A stretch of 64,000 bases of DNA from Euglena gracilis (taxonomy: Eukaryota > Euglenida > Euglenophyceae > Euglenales): positions 8,909,071 through 8,973,070 of the forward strand of contig CP154957.1 in assembly GCA_039621445.1 (NCBI GenBank), written 5' to 3'. Below the pieces are notes generated by a model. It ran no database searches, was not told where the DNA came from, and saw only the letters and a program-made list of their open reading frames with translations. The translations under genes and the position numbers were made by a program. Numbering within the stretch: position 1 is the first letter of the stretch; each line of letters starts with the position of its first letter. Shown piece by piece: positions 21,770 to 31,560 of this stretch.

Positions 21770-22160
21770 TCCCACCTCCAGGGCACCCCCCCCCCCCGGA
21801 GGAGGCCCACTTTCTGGGAGTGCGTTTCGGGGGGCGAATGTTTTTCGCGCCGAAAAAACGAAAAAAGGCCAAAACTCCGCCTCTTGCGGGAAACCCACAG
21901 CACCCTCAGGGGTTCCCCATGGGAGGGAGAAGGTCTGGCAGACCCACCCACCCCCCCCCCCCGAGGTCCAAATTCTTAAAAAAAAATCTGTGGTGGCCTC
22001 TGTTTTCAGAATATGGAGATGCTGAGCACTCTTCTCAGACAACAAAAATGCTTCCTGGGATTGAAGGATGGTGTGGTGATATGAAGGATGTGCAGCCATG
22101 GCCTGTTGGGAGTGGCTTCACTTTGGGGCCATACCACTGCTTTGCATGAAGGCTCCTGTT
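21770..22160. repeat. G/C-run element
   Basis: C runs at 21,787-21,798 and 21,948-21,961 surround a core with GTTTTTCGCGCCGAAAAAAC, the hairpin type typical of this window's elements. Confidence 0.45.
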
Positions 22161-22336
22161 CCGTTCAAACCTCGTCAGTTGCTCTCAAAGGCTGCCGATA
22201 AAATTACTGCACCTGGGATGCAAAGAAAAGATGGTGATCGTTGTTTTCAGATGCGCATCACCACACGTGCAACGTAATGGGATTGGTAAGTCGACGAGCC
22301 ATTCTCTCCCAACCCCCCCTCCCTGGATGACCTCAC

Positions 22337-22432
22337 CTGACACACACGTCACAAACGTTGTTTTCTTGGAGACTCGCTCTTGGTATCTTCCGTGGTGACT
22401 GAAAGGCATGTCCAGAGCGTTCACAACGTTCC
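22337..22432 (-). CDS. Exon of the 20.8-25.6 kb minus-strand gene
   Basis: A 96-nt exon bounded by acceptor GAGGGCAG (22,433-22,434) and a strong donor TGTCAG then GTGAGG (22,336). In phase with the upstream exon at 22,503 it reads ERCERSGHAFQSPRKIPRAS then LQENNVCDVCV. Another open frame (ALDMPFSHHGRYQERVSKKT) exists but does not match the upstream phase. No family recognised. Confidence 0.5.
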
Positions 22433-22502
22433 CTGCCCTCGTCAGTGGCATGTGCAGGGAGGTCCTCCACCACGAAGCCCGGAGTGACGTAATTGGGCTT
22501 AC

Positions 22503-22690
22503 TGCCGGTTGGCACAGTGGGCACTGGGAAAGACCGTCAGTCCCGGTTGGTCGATTCCGCTCACTTTGAAACCAACACCCTCCCTGCCGGAGGCTGTCAC
22601 AGGTCGGCCAATACCGAGGACCCTGACTGGAACATTAGTGCCATCAAATTTCTCTCTCCCTTGTTCCGGCGTTTTTTTTGTTGTCCATTT
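22503..22690 (-). CDS. Exon of the 20.8-25.6 kb minus-strand gene
   Basis: The minus strand reads KFDGTNVPVRVLGIGRPVTA then SGREGVGFKVSGIDQPGLTV and FPSAHCANR, ending at donor GGCA then GTAAGC (22,502). The upstream limit is uncertain; a possible start Met (MQLCKWTTKKTPEQ) or an acceptor lies near 22,700. The 2-nt overhang fits the exon at 22,432. The beta-rich, Gly/Val-rich composition suggests an extracellular or Ig-like fold, but that is only an impression. Confidence 0.5.
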
Positions 22691-22809
22691 GCACAACTGC
22701 ATAAATGAACAACTAAACAAACTGCACAACTGAACAAAAAGAATGAATTTATTTTTGAAGCCGTTGTGACAGTTTCTGGGGGGGGGCACATTCAATCAAT
22801 ATCCAATCT

Positions 22810-22810
<1 letters not shown>

Positions 22811-22850
<40 letters not shown>
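22811..22850. repeat. CT dinucleotide microsatellite
   Basis: A perfect CT run. Confidence 0.98.
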
Positions 22851-22856
<6 letters not shown>

Positions 22857-23522
22857 TCGAGCAGCAACAGGCTGCCAACAGAGCAATCAAAGTGCCGAAA
22901 ACTCTCCAAATGCTCAAAAAAGCGCGATGCAAATGAGATGCACAAGCATTGAAAAATAATCATTGGATTGAGTTTCCAGGATGACCATATGGGTCAGACA
23001 TTCTGGCTGGTTCCCAAAGTTGCCCAATAACAGTTGTTGATGAGAATTTCAAAGAAGTGATTTCTCAAACTGTAAAAAAAATTTGAATCCAGAGCGTCTT
23101 TCCCCAAACTTATTCTCCACAAAAAAAATTACTAGCAAAAAACAGCAAGCAACAGAGCAAGAGGTCGTTTAAGGACCTTGGGTGAGGGGAGGGTCGGCAC
23201 CTTACCGTTGATCACCGAGGGTCGAGGTCGGTAAACGGTAAACTCCCCCGGTCCGAGTTCAGGTTTGGTCGGGGGTTGCGCCAGGTGGGTGCCCCGAAGG
23301 GGGCTTCTCCCTTTTTCGTGAAGTGCTGAAAAATACTTTGGCCATAAAACGACCCCCCAAAAGTGATTCCTGCCAACCCCCTGGACCCCCGCTGCCCCAC
23401 CCCTTGGGGGTGGGTTGGTGGGTGCCGAACACCCCATTGCTGAAGGTGTGTCCTCCCTTGGGGTCACTGACAGTGCTGGGCTCCGAATCCAAAACTGGTC
23501 TGGAGCTAACCGATACAAGCCT

Positions 23523-23560
<38 letters not shown>

Positions 23561-23899
23561 AGGAAGTGGGTGAATGTCTTTGGCGATTGGTTTTTTTGAA
23601 AGTGAAAAGCGACTCCCCATGTGCATTTTTAGCACCACACCAAAGTGGGAGTACAATTCCTCCACCCCAAAGATGGTCGCTTTTTGTACGGATATGTGTA
23701 TTCTTAGGTGGCTTTGAGTTAAATTTTTGTCAAATATGACACGAAGCACCGGAAGGGACACCATCCTGCCAAGGGTGACCCTCGGGTCGGTACGTACAAC
23801 ACCCCAGCAGATGGTGGGAGGGGAAGTGGTTCAAGCACACTCTGTTTTTTGGGGGGGACTTCAGGCTATGGTGAACCCTGGTGACAGTCCACCAGTGAG
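22851..23899. repeat. Unassigned, with a G/C element at 23,170-23,570
   Basis: The 23,170-23,570 part holds TCCCTTTTTCGTGAAG, C-run hairpins and a 38-bp G homopolymer (23,522-23,559). Outside it nothing is recognised. Confidence 0.4.
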
Positions 23900-24010
23900 G
23901 TTACAACCACAATCTTGCAGTGGCTCTGGCCAGGCGCTCGCTGCGCCGCGGCTCCTCCGCGCCCACCTCCCTGATGGCGCCCCAGCTTTTTGGCGGTCTT
24001 GTCCTCACGA
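23900..24010 (-). CDS. Possible exon
   Basis: The minus strand reads RTRPPKSWGAIREVGAEEPR then RSERLARATARLWL. GC-rich, charged and on the same strand as neighbouring exons, but all three frames are nearly open and splice sites are ambiguous. Confidence 0.25.
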
Positions 24011-24906
24011 GGGCAGGCAATCAGATACGGGGGGGGGGGGGTCACCCCGACGCCCCCACAGGGAAATGAGTTCTGGCATCACTGGAACATTCTCTATCCA
24101 CCCAAGTTCAAAATGGGTTTTGAACTTTTTTGTTTTGGGCCCCGTTCGATCCCCGGATGGCCCTTGGACTTCCCTTGGAAAACGGACGCCTGAAAACTTA
24201 AAAATGCCATAAAACCATTTAAAAAATGCTTTAAAATATCTTTTTAAAAAAACCATGCCCCCCCACCCACCACGGAACCGAGCCAAAGAGAATTGCCTTC
24301 GGCAAGGAAAGAAAATTTTGACCTAAAATCGGTGCACTTTGAAAAATGCGAAGGGTGGGGGGAGTGGACCAATAATCCACAAGATGGAGGGGGTACGTCT
24401 TCGCTCCACCACGTGGGGGTGGGTGGGGGTGTCTCTGTGTGTGTTGTGTGTTTTTGTGTGTTTGTCTGTGTGTCTGTGCATGTGTGCCTGTTGTTCAAAA
24501 ATCCCATTCCCCCAATTTGCGTGTTTGCCAACATTAAACGGATAGACAAAAACCAGGGAAACCTGAATTGCATAAATTGATGACTTATAATTTGTGTTGG
24601 CCTGGAAAAAAAGCTTTCCCTGGGACCCTGAAATGATCGTATCGCACATAATTTTTGAGCAAAATTTTCGCTTTCACATTCTCAGTGGGAATTTCAGATT
24701 TTATGTTCATCTTTCAGCTGCGGAAAAAGCGTGATGTGGGGTACGTAGTACGTACACATGGGGTACGTGGGGTACATGGTCCAGAAAAGTTGGGAGGGAA
24801 CCAAGGATTAAGGCACTGGAATTCAGAGAGAGATATATCAGAACACAAAAAAAACATCACACAAAATGATATGATGTTACAGCCCAAAGCAATGCAAAGC
24901 AACAAC
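24011..24906. other. Unassigned sequence
   Basis: Contains a GTGTGTTTTTGTGTG-like tract at 24,430-24,490 and GGGGTACGTAGTACGTACAC at 24,738. No exon recognised. Confidence 0.35.
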
Positions 24907-25037
24907 CTTGCTGGCCTGGACTTTCTGCTGTTTGCAGCAGATCCTCAACTCCGTCTGCGCCTTGACGATGCCCAGCTCGACCAGCTTCGCGTGGTTCAGC
25001 TCCATCTGTCGGGCGCAGGCGGGTGTTCCAACCCGTT
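24907..25037 (-). CDS. Helical exon of the 20.8-25.6 kb minus-strand gene
   Basis: A 131-nt exon from acceptor CCTCACAG (25,038-25,039) to donor AGCAAG then GTTGTT (24,906). It reads ARQMELNHAKLVELGIVKAQ then TELRICCKQQKVQASK, an amphipathic helical sequence. This frame is the only one that stays open with good codon composition. No family recognised. Confidence 0.58.
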
Positions 25038-25379
25038 CTGTGAGGGGGTGGTGCTGGTCATACCAACACTTAGATGGATAGGAGGGGGGTCACTTTCCAC
25101 TTCCAAAAAAAAACAGCGACTTTTCAAAAAACGTCCTGATGAGGTCGGTCACTCTGCCACTCTGGTCAAAACAGCGAAAAATGGATTTGGCTTATTTGTC
25201 AAATAATCTCCACAACTGGCCGCCGAAGCATGGGTGCATATGCATGGGTATGTCGGCATTTTTTACTCGTCTACTTCTAAAAAAAAATGACCCTGGGGAG
25301 GAACTTTTACCGTAAATAAAATCTCTCTCTTGAAGAAAAAAAATTCAAACTTTTCATCTTCCCCAGGTGCCCGGAGGAT

Positions 25380-25461
25380 GCACCGTTTGGAATGCCTCGT
25401 GCCACATCATCGCAAGCCTCTCCTGAACCACCATTGCTCGACGCAGTCCCGGGAAAGCGAG
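25380..25461 (-). CDS. Possible exon
   Basis: From acceptor CCCTCCTCAG (25,462-25,463) one frame reads LAFPGLRRAMVVQERLAMMW then HEAFQTVHPPGTWG; a second (FPGTASSNGGSGEACDDVAR) is also open. Donor unclear. It lies between two better exons of the same strand. Confidence 0.35.
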
Positions 25462-25560
25462 CTGAGGAGGGGGGCCAGGTGGCAGCCCGCCCCCCCCCCT
25501 CCTCAGAAGGTGACAACGGCACCCACATTGAGCACTGTGGAACAAGCAGCCAGGGTGTAC

Positions 25561-25610
25561 CCGCTCCAGCTCGTATGCGCACAGCTCATCGGCATAGGCC
25601 TCGGGCATCC
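25561..25610 (-). CDS. Short exon of the 20.8-25.6 kb minus-strand gene
   Basis: A 50-nt exon with acceptor CCCCCACCAG (25,611-25,612) and donor GAGCGG then GTACAC (25,560), reading MPEAYADELCAYELER. Sites and frame agree, but it is short. Confidence 0.45.
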
Positions 25611-25689
25611 CTGGTGGGGGAAGATCAGAGGTTTCTTCGAGTTCGGTGGCCCGGGGAGGGGGGGGGGGTTGTGTAGGTATCATACATCT

Positions 25690-26130
25690 CTTTAAGGCCC
25701 GGGGGGGGGGGTGCTGGGCTAGGGCTAGAAATTTGGGCTGGCTAGCCCGCCCCCCCCCCGGGGGGGGGGGGGGGGGCTAGGCCCCGGCTGGACCCGAACC
25801 GGGGCAAGCTGGACTGAAATCGGAAAAATGCCCAAAAATGACCTGCAGAACACAGTTTTGAAAAATGATGCATCTGAAACCCCCCAAAAATGCCCCAAAC
25901 ACCCCCCAAACCCCATTTTTGGCCACTTTTGAACACAATTTTCCAAAAAATTTCGGCGCTTTGCGCCGAAAAATTTTGTGCTGGACCCCCAAAAAAGGGG
26001 CTGGCTAGCTGGGCTAGCAGCACCCCCCCCCCCGGGGGGGGGGGGGGGGTGCTGCGGCTCGGCTGGGCCCAAATCGGGGCTGGCTGCAGCCGCCCCCCCC
26101 CCGGGGGGTTTGCAAAACCTTAGAGAGATG
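25690..26130. mobile_element. G/C fold-back element with GGCGC hairpin core
   Basis: Both ends carry C-run/G-run hairpins joined to GGGCTAG or GGCTGG steps (25,690-25,790 and 26,000-26,110). The core reads ATTTTCCAAAAAATTTCGGCG then CTTTGCGCCGAAAAATTTTG, a hairpin found in many other elements here. Confidence 0.65.
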
Positions 26131-26295
26131 TATGGTAGGTATGGTACTGGCATATGGCAAGGACCCAGGAAGGTTTGGGGTGAAATGGGGTGGATTCGGC
26201 CCAACTTGGCCTAAATGGTGAGTACGGAGGGGAGGAGGACGAGCAGTGCAGAGTGGGAATTGGCCGGGAACCCAATTCACTGCTCCTGCCTCAGG

Positions 26296-26338
26296 TGTGT
26301 GAAAAGAAGTTGGTGGACAACATTGCAAATGTGGAAGG
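26296..26338 (+). CDS. Short plus-strand exon
   Basis: Bounded by acceptor TGCCTCAG and donor GGAAG then GTACGT, reading VCEKKLVDNIANVE. The frame stays open to 26,465 (GTFLENFTGKMQLTELSSML), so the donor may not be used. Unidentified. Confidence 0.4.
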
Positions 26339-26465
26339 TACGTTTTTGGAGAATTTCACTGGAAAAATGCAATTGACGGAGCTCTCTTCCATGCTGAATG
26401 GAAAAGCTGGTCTCCAAAGCACGAAAAGAAGCTGCACCCAAACCCTTGTGCCAAAAAAAAAGAAG

Positions 26466-27245
26466 TGAGAAAGTTAATTTTTTCTCAACACTGCCCCCCT
26501 CCCAAGAAAAAAAGTGCATCCCCCCTTTATTGGATGTTTCACCAGTTGACGGCCGCCTCTGAATTTCAGCTTGGTATGTCTGTTTTCTGAAATTCATGGT
26601 TGAGGGTCAGATTTGTCTAAATTATGCATCGATCACATTCTGTAACTTCTCAAAGTGCTGCACATCACAATCATGAGGTGCAAAGTGGTGGGACAACATG
26701 CATGCAATTGAACCACTGCAAAGGAGAGGCATCAAAAGGAGCTCCTGGCACCTCGGGCTCAAGAGAAGCCTATTTTTTTGGACAAATAGAGATTTCTGGA
26801 GTCAATTGGTGCACTAACCCCGTTTTGAATTGGGCAAATGCTGAAGGTTGGAATCATCTGCTTTGGGGGACCTTGGAGGGGCGGATGCACCAGCTGGGGG
26901 GGATGGGGAAATGGGCCCACGTCAGACCACTAATGAAGACCTCTGGGGGGGGGGGGCGGTCTCCCCACCCATCCTGATGTTGGACTGGGGGGACCCCCCA
27001 ACTCCATGTTCGGGTCCATGGGGATCCTATTGCCCTTCGGGGCATCCCCTGAACGTACACAAATGCACATATGGCAGCCTCGCTCAACTTCTTGGGGGCC
27101 AAATAGAGTGATCAGGAGGGGAGGTCAAAAAGGGTGACCTGCGTCCGACTTCGGGGCAAGTCGGAAATATAAAAAGGGGTATCTAGGGTTGGAAAAAAGC
27201 TGCTGGCTAGCTGGAACCCCCCGGACCCCTCCATGTCCCTTCCAG
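26466..27245. other. Unassigned sequence
   Basis: A plus-strand frame at 26,780-26,930 (SGVNWCTNPVLNWANAEGWN) is protein-like without splice support. G/C runs at 26,944-26,957. Confidence 0.25.
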
Positions 27246-27351
27246 GTCCACTTTGGCATAAATGACACCTGGTCTGGACGCTTGCGATGCCACCAAAAGG
27301 AGGATGAACTCAAACAGCGCGAGTTTGGATCCTTTTTTCTTTTTTTCCGCT
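27246..27351 (+). CDS. Plus-strand exon candidate
   Basis: After acceptor TCCCTTCCAG the frame reads VHFGINDTWSGRLRCHQKED then ELKQREFG; a donor GCT then GTACGT is at 27,352. Unidentified. It may belong with the exons at 26.3 and 27.5 kb. Confidence 0.4.
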
Positions 27352-27471
27352 GTACGTTTTATGATGGTGGATATGATGGTGCAAGCACGAGAATAATGTG
27401 GTGCAGGAAACAAAAAAATGTGGAGAGAATACTGTTCTCATGATTTGGCGGCTGAGGGCTGAGCACATCAG

Positions 27472-27518
27472 CCCAGAAAGAGGAAAGAGATATGCAAACA
27501 GCCATCAGAGGCAGCAAG
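27472..27518 (+). CDS. Plus-strand exon candidate
   Basis: A 47-nt exon between CACATCAG and CAGCAAG then GTAACT, reading PERGKRYANSHQRQQ. Short and unidentified. Confidence 0.33.
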
Positions 27519-28119
27519 GTAACTTTCTACATTGCAACTTGGGTCTACAAACATGTGTAATGTCTCTCCGCCTGGGACCTTGCATTCGCCATGGCAAGTT
27601 GCAGCTGCAGCGAACAATCTGATGGTGCATAGCACAGCATCATTTCACACATATCATAGCACAGCATTTTTCCTGTTTCGGTTGGGGCGGAATGGCTCCT
27701 CCCCTCCAAAGTTTGTATGCCACAGGGCACGCTTTATTGACTGAATGTATATGCGGTGCATTCAGAAGCACTTCTGCAGGAATGACAGGAACAATTGGAT
27801 TTGCACACCATTCAAATTACCGTGTGGCCAAATCAACCTTATTCTGAGGAGAGAAAGAGGAGAGGGACTTAGGCGGCCGAACTTGCACTTTGCTTTGAAA
27901 CTGACTGGGAAATTGTGCTGATGTGCAACTTCCCTTAAAAAAAATAGTGTGTGCATTCCAACACCGAAGCCTGACATCCACGACCGTCCGGATTAGTGTC
28001 TCCCTGCACCCCGGGGCCTGGGCACGAAAGCAACGACTTGGAACTCCACGGTCTGCGGGCATAGGGCTCCTGGGCCAGTGTGCATAAATCCAAAATGGGG
28101 GGTAATGAAATGAGGGGGC

Positions 28120-28920
28120 ACCATTGCTCATTTGCGCAATGGGCGCAACCAATTTTTTCATTACAAATTTTTTTTTCATCAACCACATTGTACATTGTGT
28201 ATTTGTGCAGTGCTTTTAATTTATTGTAATTATGACTGTGGGTGATCACTGCGCACTTGTCAATGTCAATGTCGCTCGAAGTACTTGCCCAATACTCACA
28301 CGACGGATATGCTAAAATGCTTTGTCATTGCGCATCTGCGCAATGGGCAGACGTATCCAGAATGAAAATTCAAGAGTTCCATTGTGCAAATGCGCAATGG
28401 ACACGCATTTTTTGAAAAATCTAAAAATAGCATGGCTGATGTGCAGATGCGCCATGCGGATGCACAGTGGTTACCAATTTAAGCTTCCTATTTAAATCAC
28501 TGTGTATGGGAGTCCCTCTGATGTGCTACGGTGTGTACGGTGTGTAGGGGGGCCGCTCCGCCTGGCCAATGTTGGACTTGGTGAGAAATCCATGGCGCAG
28601 GTGTGCAATTGCCCACACAACGAATGAAAAATGCAAATGCGCGGCTGGCATGTGGTCCGGATGAACAGGGGGTGCGCTTTGTTGGCGTGTCCGTTGTGTG
28701 CTTGCGTGGTGGATTTCCTCGCGGAGCCCGTGCAACCTGAACAAACAAGCAGCGCACCACGCAGACATGTCCACCGCGCACCCGCGCAACGGACATCCCC
28801 ACCAAACCCACGTTGGATATGCGGAGAGGTCCCCCGACACACAGTAGCACGTCAGAGGGACTCCCATAAGCTCAGCAGCTTCCGTTGCCCATTGCGCATA
28901 TGCGCAATGTGCCCAGGCAA
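28120..28920. repeat. GCGCAA palindromes in member 2
   Basis: TTGCGCAATGGGCGCAACC, TTGCGCATCTGCGCAATGGG, GTGCAAATGCGCAATGG and TTGCGCATATGCGCAATGTG occur at 28,130, 28,328, 28,384 and 28,890. Confidence 0.7.
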
Positions 28921-28924
28921 GGAA

Positions 28925-29125
28925 TGTGCCCAGGCACATTCCTTTGAAAATAAGCCATTTTTGGCTCCCCGGCGCCTTTGCACCGGGGGCGCCGGGGTTG
29001 TGCTAGGGCACTTTTGGCCTTGTGCCCTACCCCCCCCCCTGGGAGGGAGGTCAGATTTGGAGTGCCTTGGAGTGCCTGTCCAGGCAGGCACCCCCCCCCC
29101 CGGGTGGGGTCGGCACCCGACTAAA
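28925..29125 (+). repeat. TGCCTGCC/GGCACCC element, copy 1
   Basis: GTGCCCAGGCACATTCC, GCGCCGGGGTTGTGCTAGGG, GGAGTGCCTTGGAGTGCC, then GTCGGCACCCGACTAAAA. Other copies: 34,790-35,045 and, reversed, 62,075-62,285. Confidence 0.75.
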
Positions 29126-29984
29126 ATACAGCCTGGTGGGGACAAGACCCTGGGCTCACCCTCAATCCCCCCCAACCCCTCCACCTGGGTGGCATCCACT
29201 GCACCACTCCTCCCACTTCAACCTCCCAGCGATCACGATGTCTTCCAGATTGGTGTGGATGGGGAGTGTGTGGTGCAGGTGTGACGGAGGTGGAAGGGGA
29301 GGCTTTGTTTTCCGGTGGTGGCCCAGCGATCACAACTCTCTAGCACACTGTTTTCTTCAGCTTTTTCACACCGTGTGTGAAGAGTCCACCCTCTGGACGA
29401 CTCAGCAGGCAACCCTTCAAGCACATTCCACAGAGCATGCAAAAGCAACAGAAAAGTCCAAATGTCACCCAGTCTGCAGAACCACATCTGGGGAACACAG
29501 TCAAGGCTAAACGAGGGGCTCACAACGGGGACTTTGGCCCTTTTTGGGGAAAATTCACGTCTCCTGGAATTCAAACCCAGGGTTTTTTCACATGGTGTAC
29601 AGGCCGAAAAACACCAAAATTGGGCCTGTTCCCTGGGTCCCAAAATCAGAAAATGATGGTAGAGGGTCTCCGTTGGACCAAAGGGTCAAAAGGGTGGGTT
29701 TCTCCACCAGACTTCAAAAAGATTGCAACATTGCACATCTGCGCAAAACAAAAATCAAAAGCTTAAATGCGAGTTAGTCCTCTAAGAGGGAAGAGGAGAG
29801 AGTTCACGGGCTTGCTGGATTTCTCATTGGTCCCTTGGACTTCCACATAAATTTGATTCGTCCTGCGGCCATAAAATGAAAATTCGACGCATCTGCAGCG
29901 CATCATTGCACATTCCACCAGAAAAGGCATGGTATTACATGTGTTGTGGGATGCATGTGTTGCCGCACGTTGTTTGTTGTGGTG
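29126..29984. other. Unassigned sequence
   Basis: A minus-strand frame near 29,350-29,490 (GDIWTFLLLLHALWNVLEGL) looks like a hydrophobic segment but lacks splice evidence. Confidence 0.25.
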
Positions 29985-30145
29985 TGTGTGTGTGTGTGAG
30001 TGGGTGGGCGGGTGGGTGTGGGTGTGGGTGTGGGTGTGGGTGTGGGTGTGGGTGTGGGTGTGGGTGTGGGTGTGGGTGTGGGTGTGGGTGTGGGTGTGGG
30101 TGTGGGTGTGGGTGTGGGTGTGGGTGTGGGTGTGGGTGTGTGCAT
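29985..30145 (+). repeat. TGTGGG hexamer array
   Basis: About 22 tandem copies of GGGTGT on the plus strand. The long (VW/CG)n and (TP)n frames over it are artefacts. Confidence 0.97.
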
Positions 30146-30468
30146 GCGCGTGCGCAAGTGGATGGGAGATGATGACCGATATTTCGCTTTTTTGCGGAGT
30201 GAGTGATTCAAATTTGGTTTCAAGCTGTAGTATTGGAAACTGCTTTCATCCGGTTCTGTTCCCAAAACGCAAAAAAAACAATTATCGCCGGATAATTTAG
30301 ACAAATTATCCAGTGTGGATAGTATCCCATAAAATGCACAATCATACACACAACCACGGCATATGGCAACGGCCCATTTTTTAGAATCCCTTTCCGTCAG
30401 ATGTCCTGATTCCATTTTTAGGAGGGCTTAGGAATTGGGTCGATCTTCATCAAACAACAAGATACTTA

Positions 30469-30617
30469 CCCCCCCCCTTGTCGTACGACCGGGTTCCTGC
30501 AACCTGTGACCGGGGGGGGGGGGGGGCGTAACACCCCCATGACCTGCAACCTTGACCGGGGGGGGGGGGGTGGTCGTAAATGAGGGGTGGTCGTACGACA
30601 AAGGGGGGGGGGGCGGG
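30469..30617. mobile_element. 149-bp TA-flanked G/C element
   Basis: TA (30,467-30,468) then CCCCCCCCCTTGTCGTACGA; at the right the inverse CGTACGACAAAGGGGGGGG and GCGGG then TA (30,618-30,619). Inside, CCTGCAACCTGTGACCGGGG is repeated. Relative of 36,425-36,821. Confidence 0.8.
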
Positions 30618-30731
30618 TAGAATACTGAATTGTGAGTGTGTCCTGACTGCGACGTTTCTGCTATACTGCAGGTCCCAGTCTCAAAACCAAAACTAATCAG
30701 CAGCCGCGACGCGAGCCCAAAGGGCACAGCG

Positions 30732-30941
30732 TCAGTGGCCTTTCACTTGTGCTGGCTGCGCTGCGGGGGTCGCTCCAAAGTACTGCTCCACACACTTGCA
30801 GTAGGGCTCCGTGATATTGGCCGGGTCGTCGAAGATGGACCAGCGGGTCTGGTAGGAGACCAGCTGGCAGGTGTGGGACCCAGTCCAGGAGGTCTCCCAG
30901 TAGCTTGGCCCCAGCTTCCCATTCCAAGGTCCACAATTTGG
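30732..30941 (-). CDS. GH19 chitinase gene, terminal exon (C-terminal extension)
   Basis: Acceptor ACACCTCAG (30,942-30,943); exactly 70 codons including the TGA stop at 30,732-30,734. It reads PNCGPWNGKLGPSYWETSWT, GSHTCQLVSYQTRWSIFDDP and ANITEPYCKCVEQYFG, with four cysteines and an N-x-T site, as expected for a secreted protein. It starts in phase 0, matching the possible phase-0 end of the exon at 33,258. This extension is not part of the GH19 fold I know, so it may be a lineage-specific C-terminal module, or the end of a different secreted protein. Confidence 0.55.
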   Translation of the reverse strand, partial: PNCGPWNGKLGPSYWETSWTGSHTCQLVSYQTRWSIFDDPANITEPYCKCVEQYFGATPAAQPAQVKGH

Positions 30942-31164
30942 CTGAGGTGTATCAAGATCAATCCGCTTTTAGTTGTAAAAGTTGATTTTTTTTCGATCCT
31001 CAATCAAGCTTTGAGGGCAACAAAATTCTTTGTGGACATCAAAAAAAATTTTGTGGTTCATCTGTGGGCACCAAAGAAATTTTGTGGTTCACATGTGGAC
31101 ACCCCTAGGATTGGACCCCTGGTCCTCTTGGTCCCTGCACCAGGGTTCAATGTGAGGAGGGTGT

Positions 31165-31560
31165 GCGGGGTTTAGGTGGGGGGGTGTCCCCCCCCCCTGG
31201 AGCGGAGGAGGGGGTCCAGACCCCCCCCCCATCCCACCCGCCAAGGGGGTCAAGACCGACCCCAGGAGGGTCACCCAGGAAGCCCCCCCCCCAAAAGGTG
31301 AAGGTGATTCCTTCCGCTTCTCGCCGAAGATTTTTTTTGCATTTTTGACAAATTTTTGTCCAAAAAGTGCGCGAAATGGCATATTTGGCCGTTTTGGGGG
31401 GTTAAAAATTTTCGACCCAGCTCGAAGCGCCGGGCCGAAAATCAGTCACCAGACCACGCCACTGCTTAGGTGGGAAGGTTTCCCCCCCTCCTGGACCAGA
31501 GGAGGGGGGGGGGGTCCGACCACCCCAACCTGCTGTTATATCCAAGCCTGCCCTAGACCC
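31165..31560 (+). mobile_element. G/C element, copy 1 (pair with 63,255-63,640)
   Basis: GGTTTAGGTGGGGG and a C-run hairpin start it; a GTTTTGGGGGGTTAAAAATT core and CCACGCCACTGCTTAGGTGG end it. The same block order is at 63,255-63,640. Confidence 0.7.

Larger units (their letters stand above)
27868..29786. mobile_element. CTTAGGCGG-family element, member 2 (1.9 kb)
   Basis: The left end CTTAGGCGGCCGAACTTGCA (27,868) and the right end CTTAAATGCGAGTTAGTCC...CTAAG (29,762-29,786) are diverged inverted repeats of the same family. AGGGA flanks both ends exactly (27,863-27,867 and 29,787-29,791), although the region is purine-rich, which weakens that evidence. The interior carries CATTGCGCAAATGCGCAATG-type palindromes between 28,120 and 28,930. 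An element of the TGCCTGCC family is nested at 28,925-29,125. Confidence 0.65.

Noticed and set aside
29876-30415. (VW)n, (CG)n and (TP)n frames
   Set aside because: Translation of the TGTGGG array.
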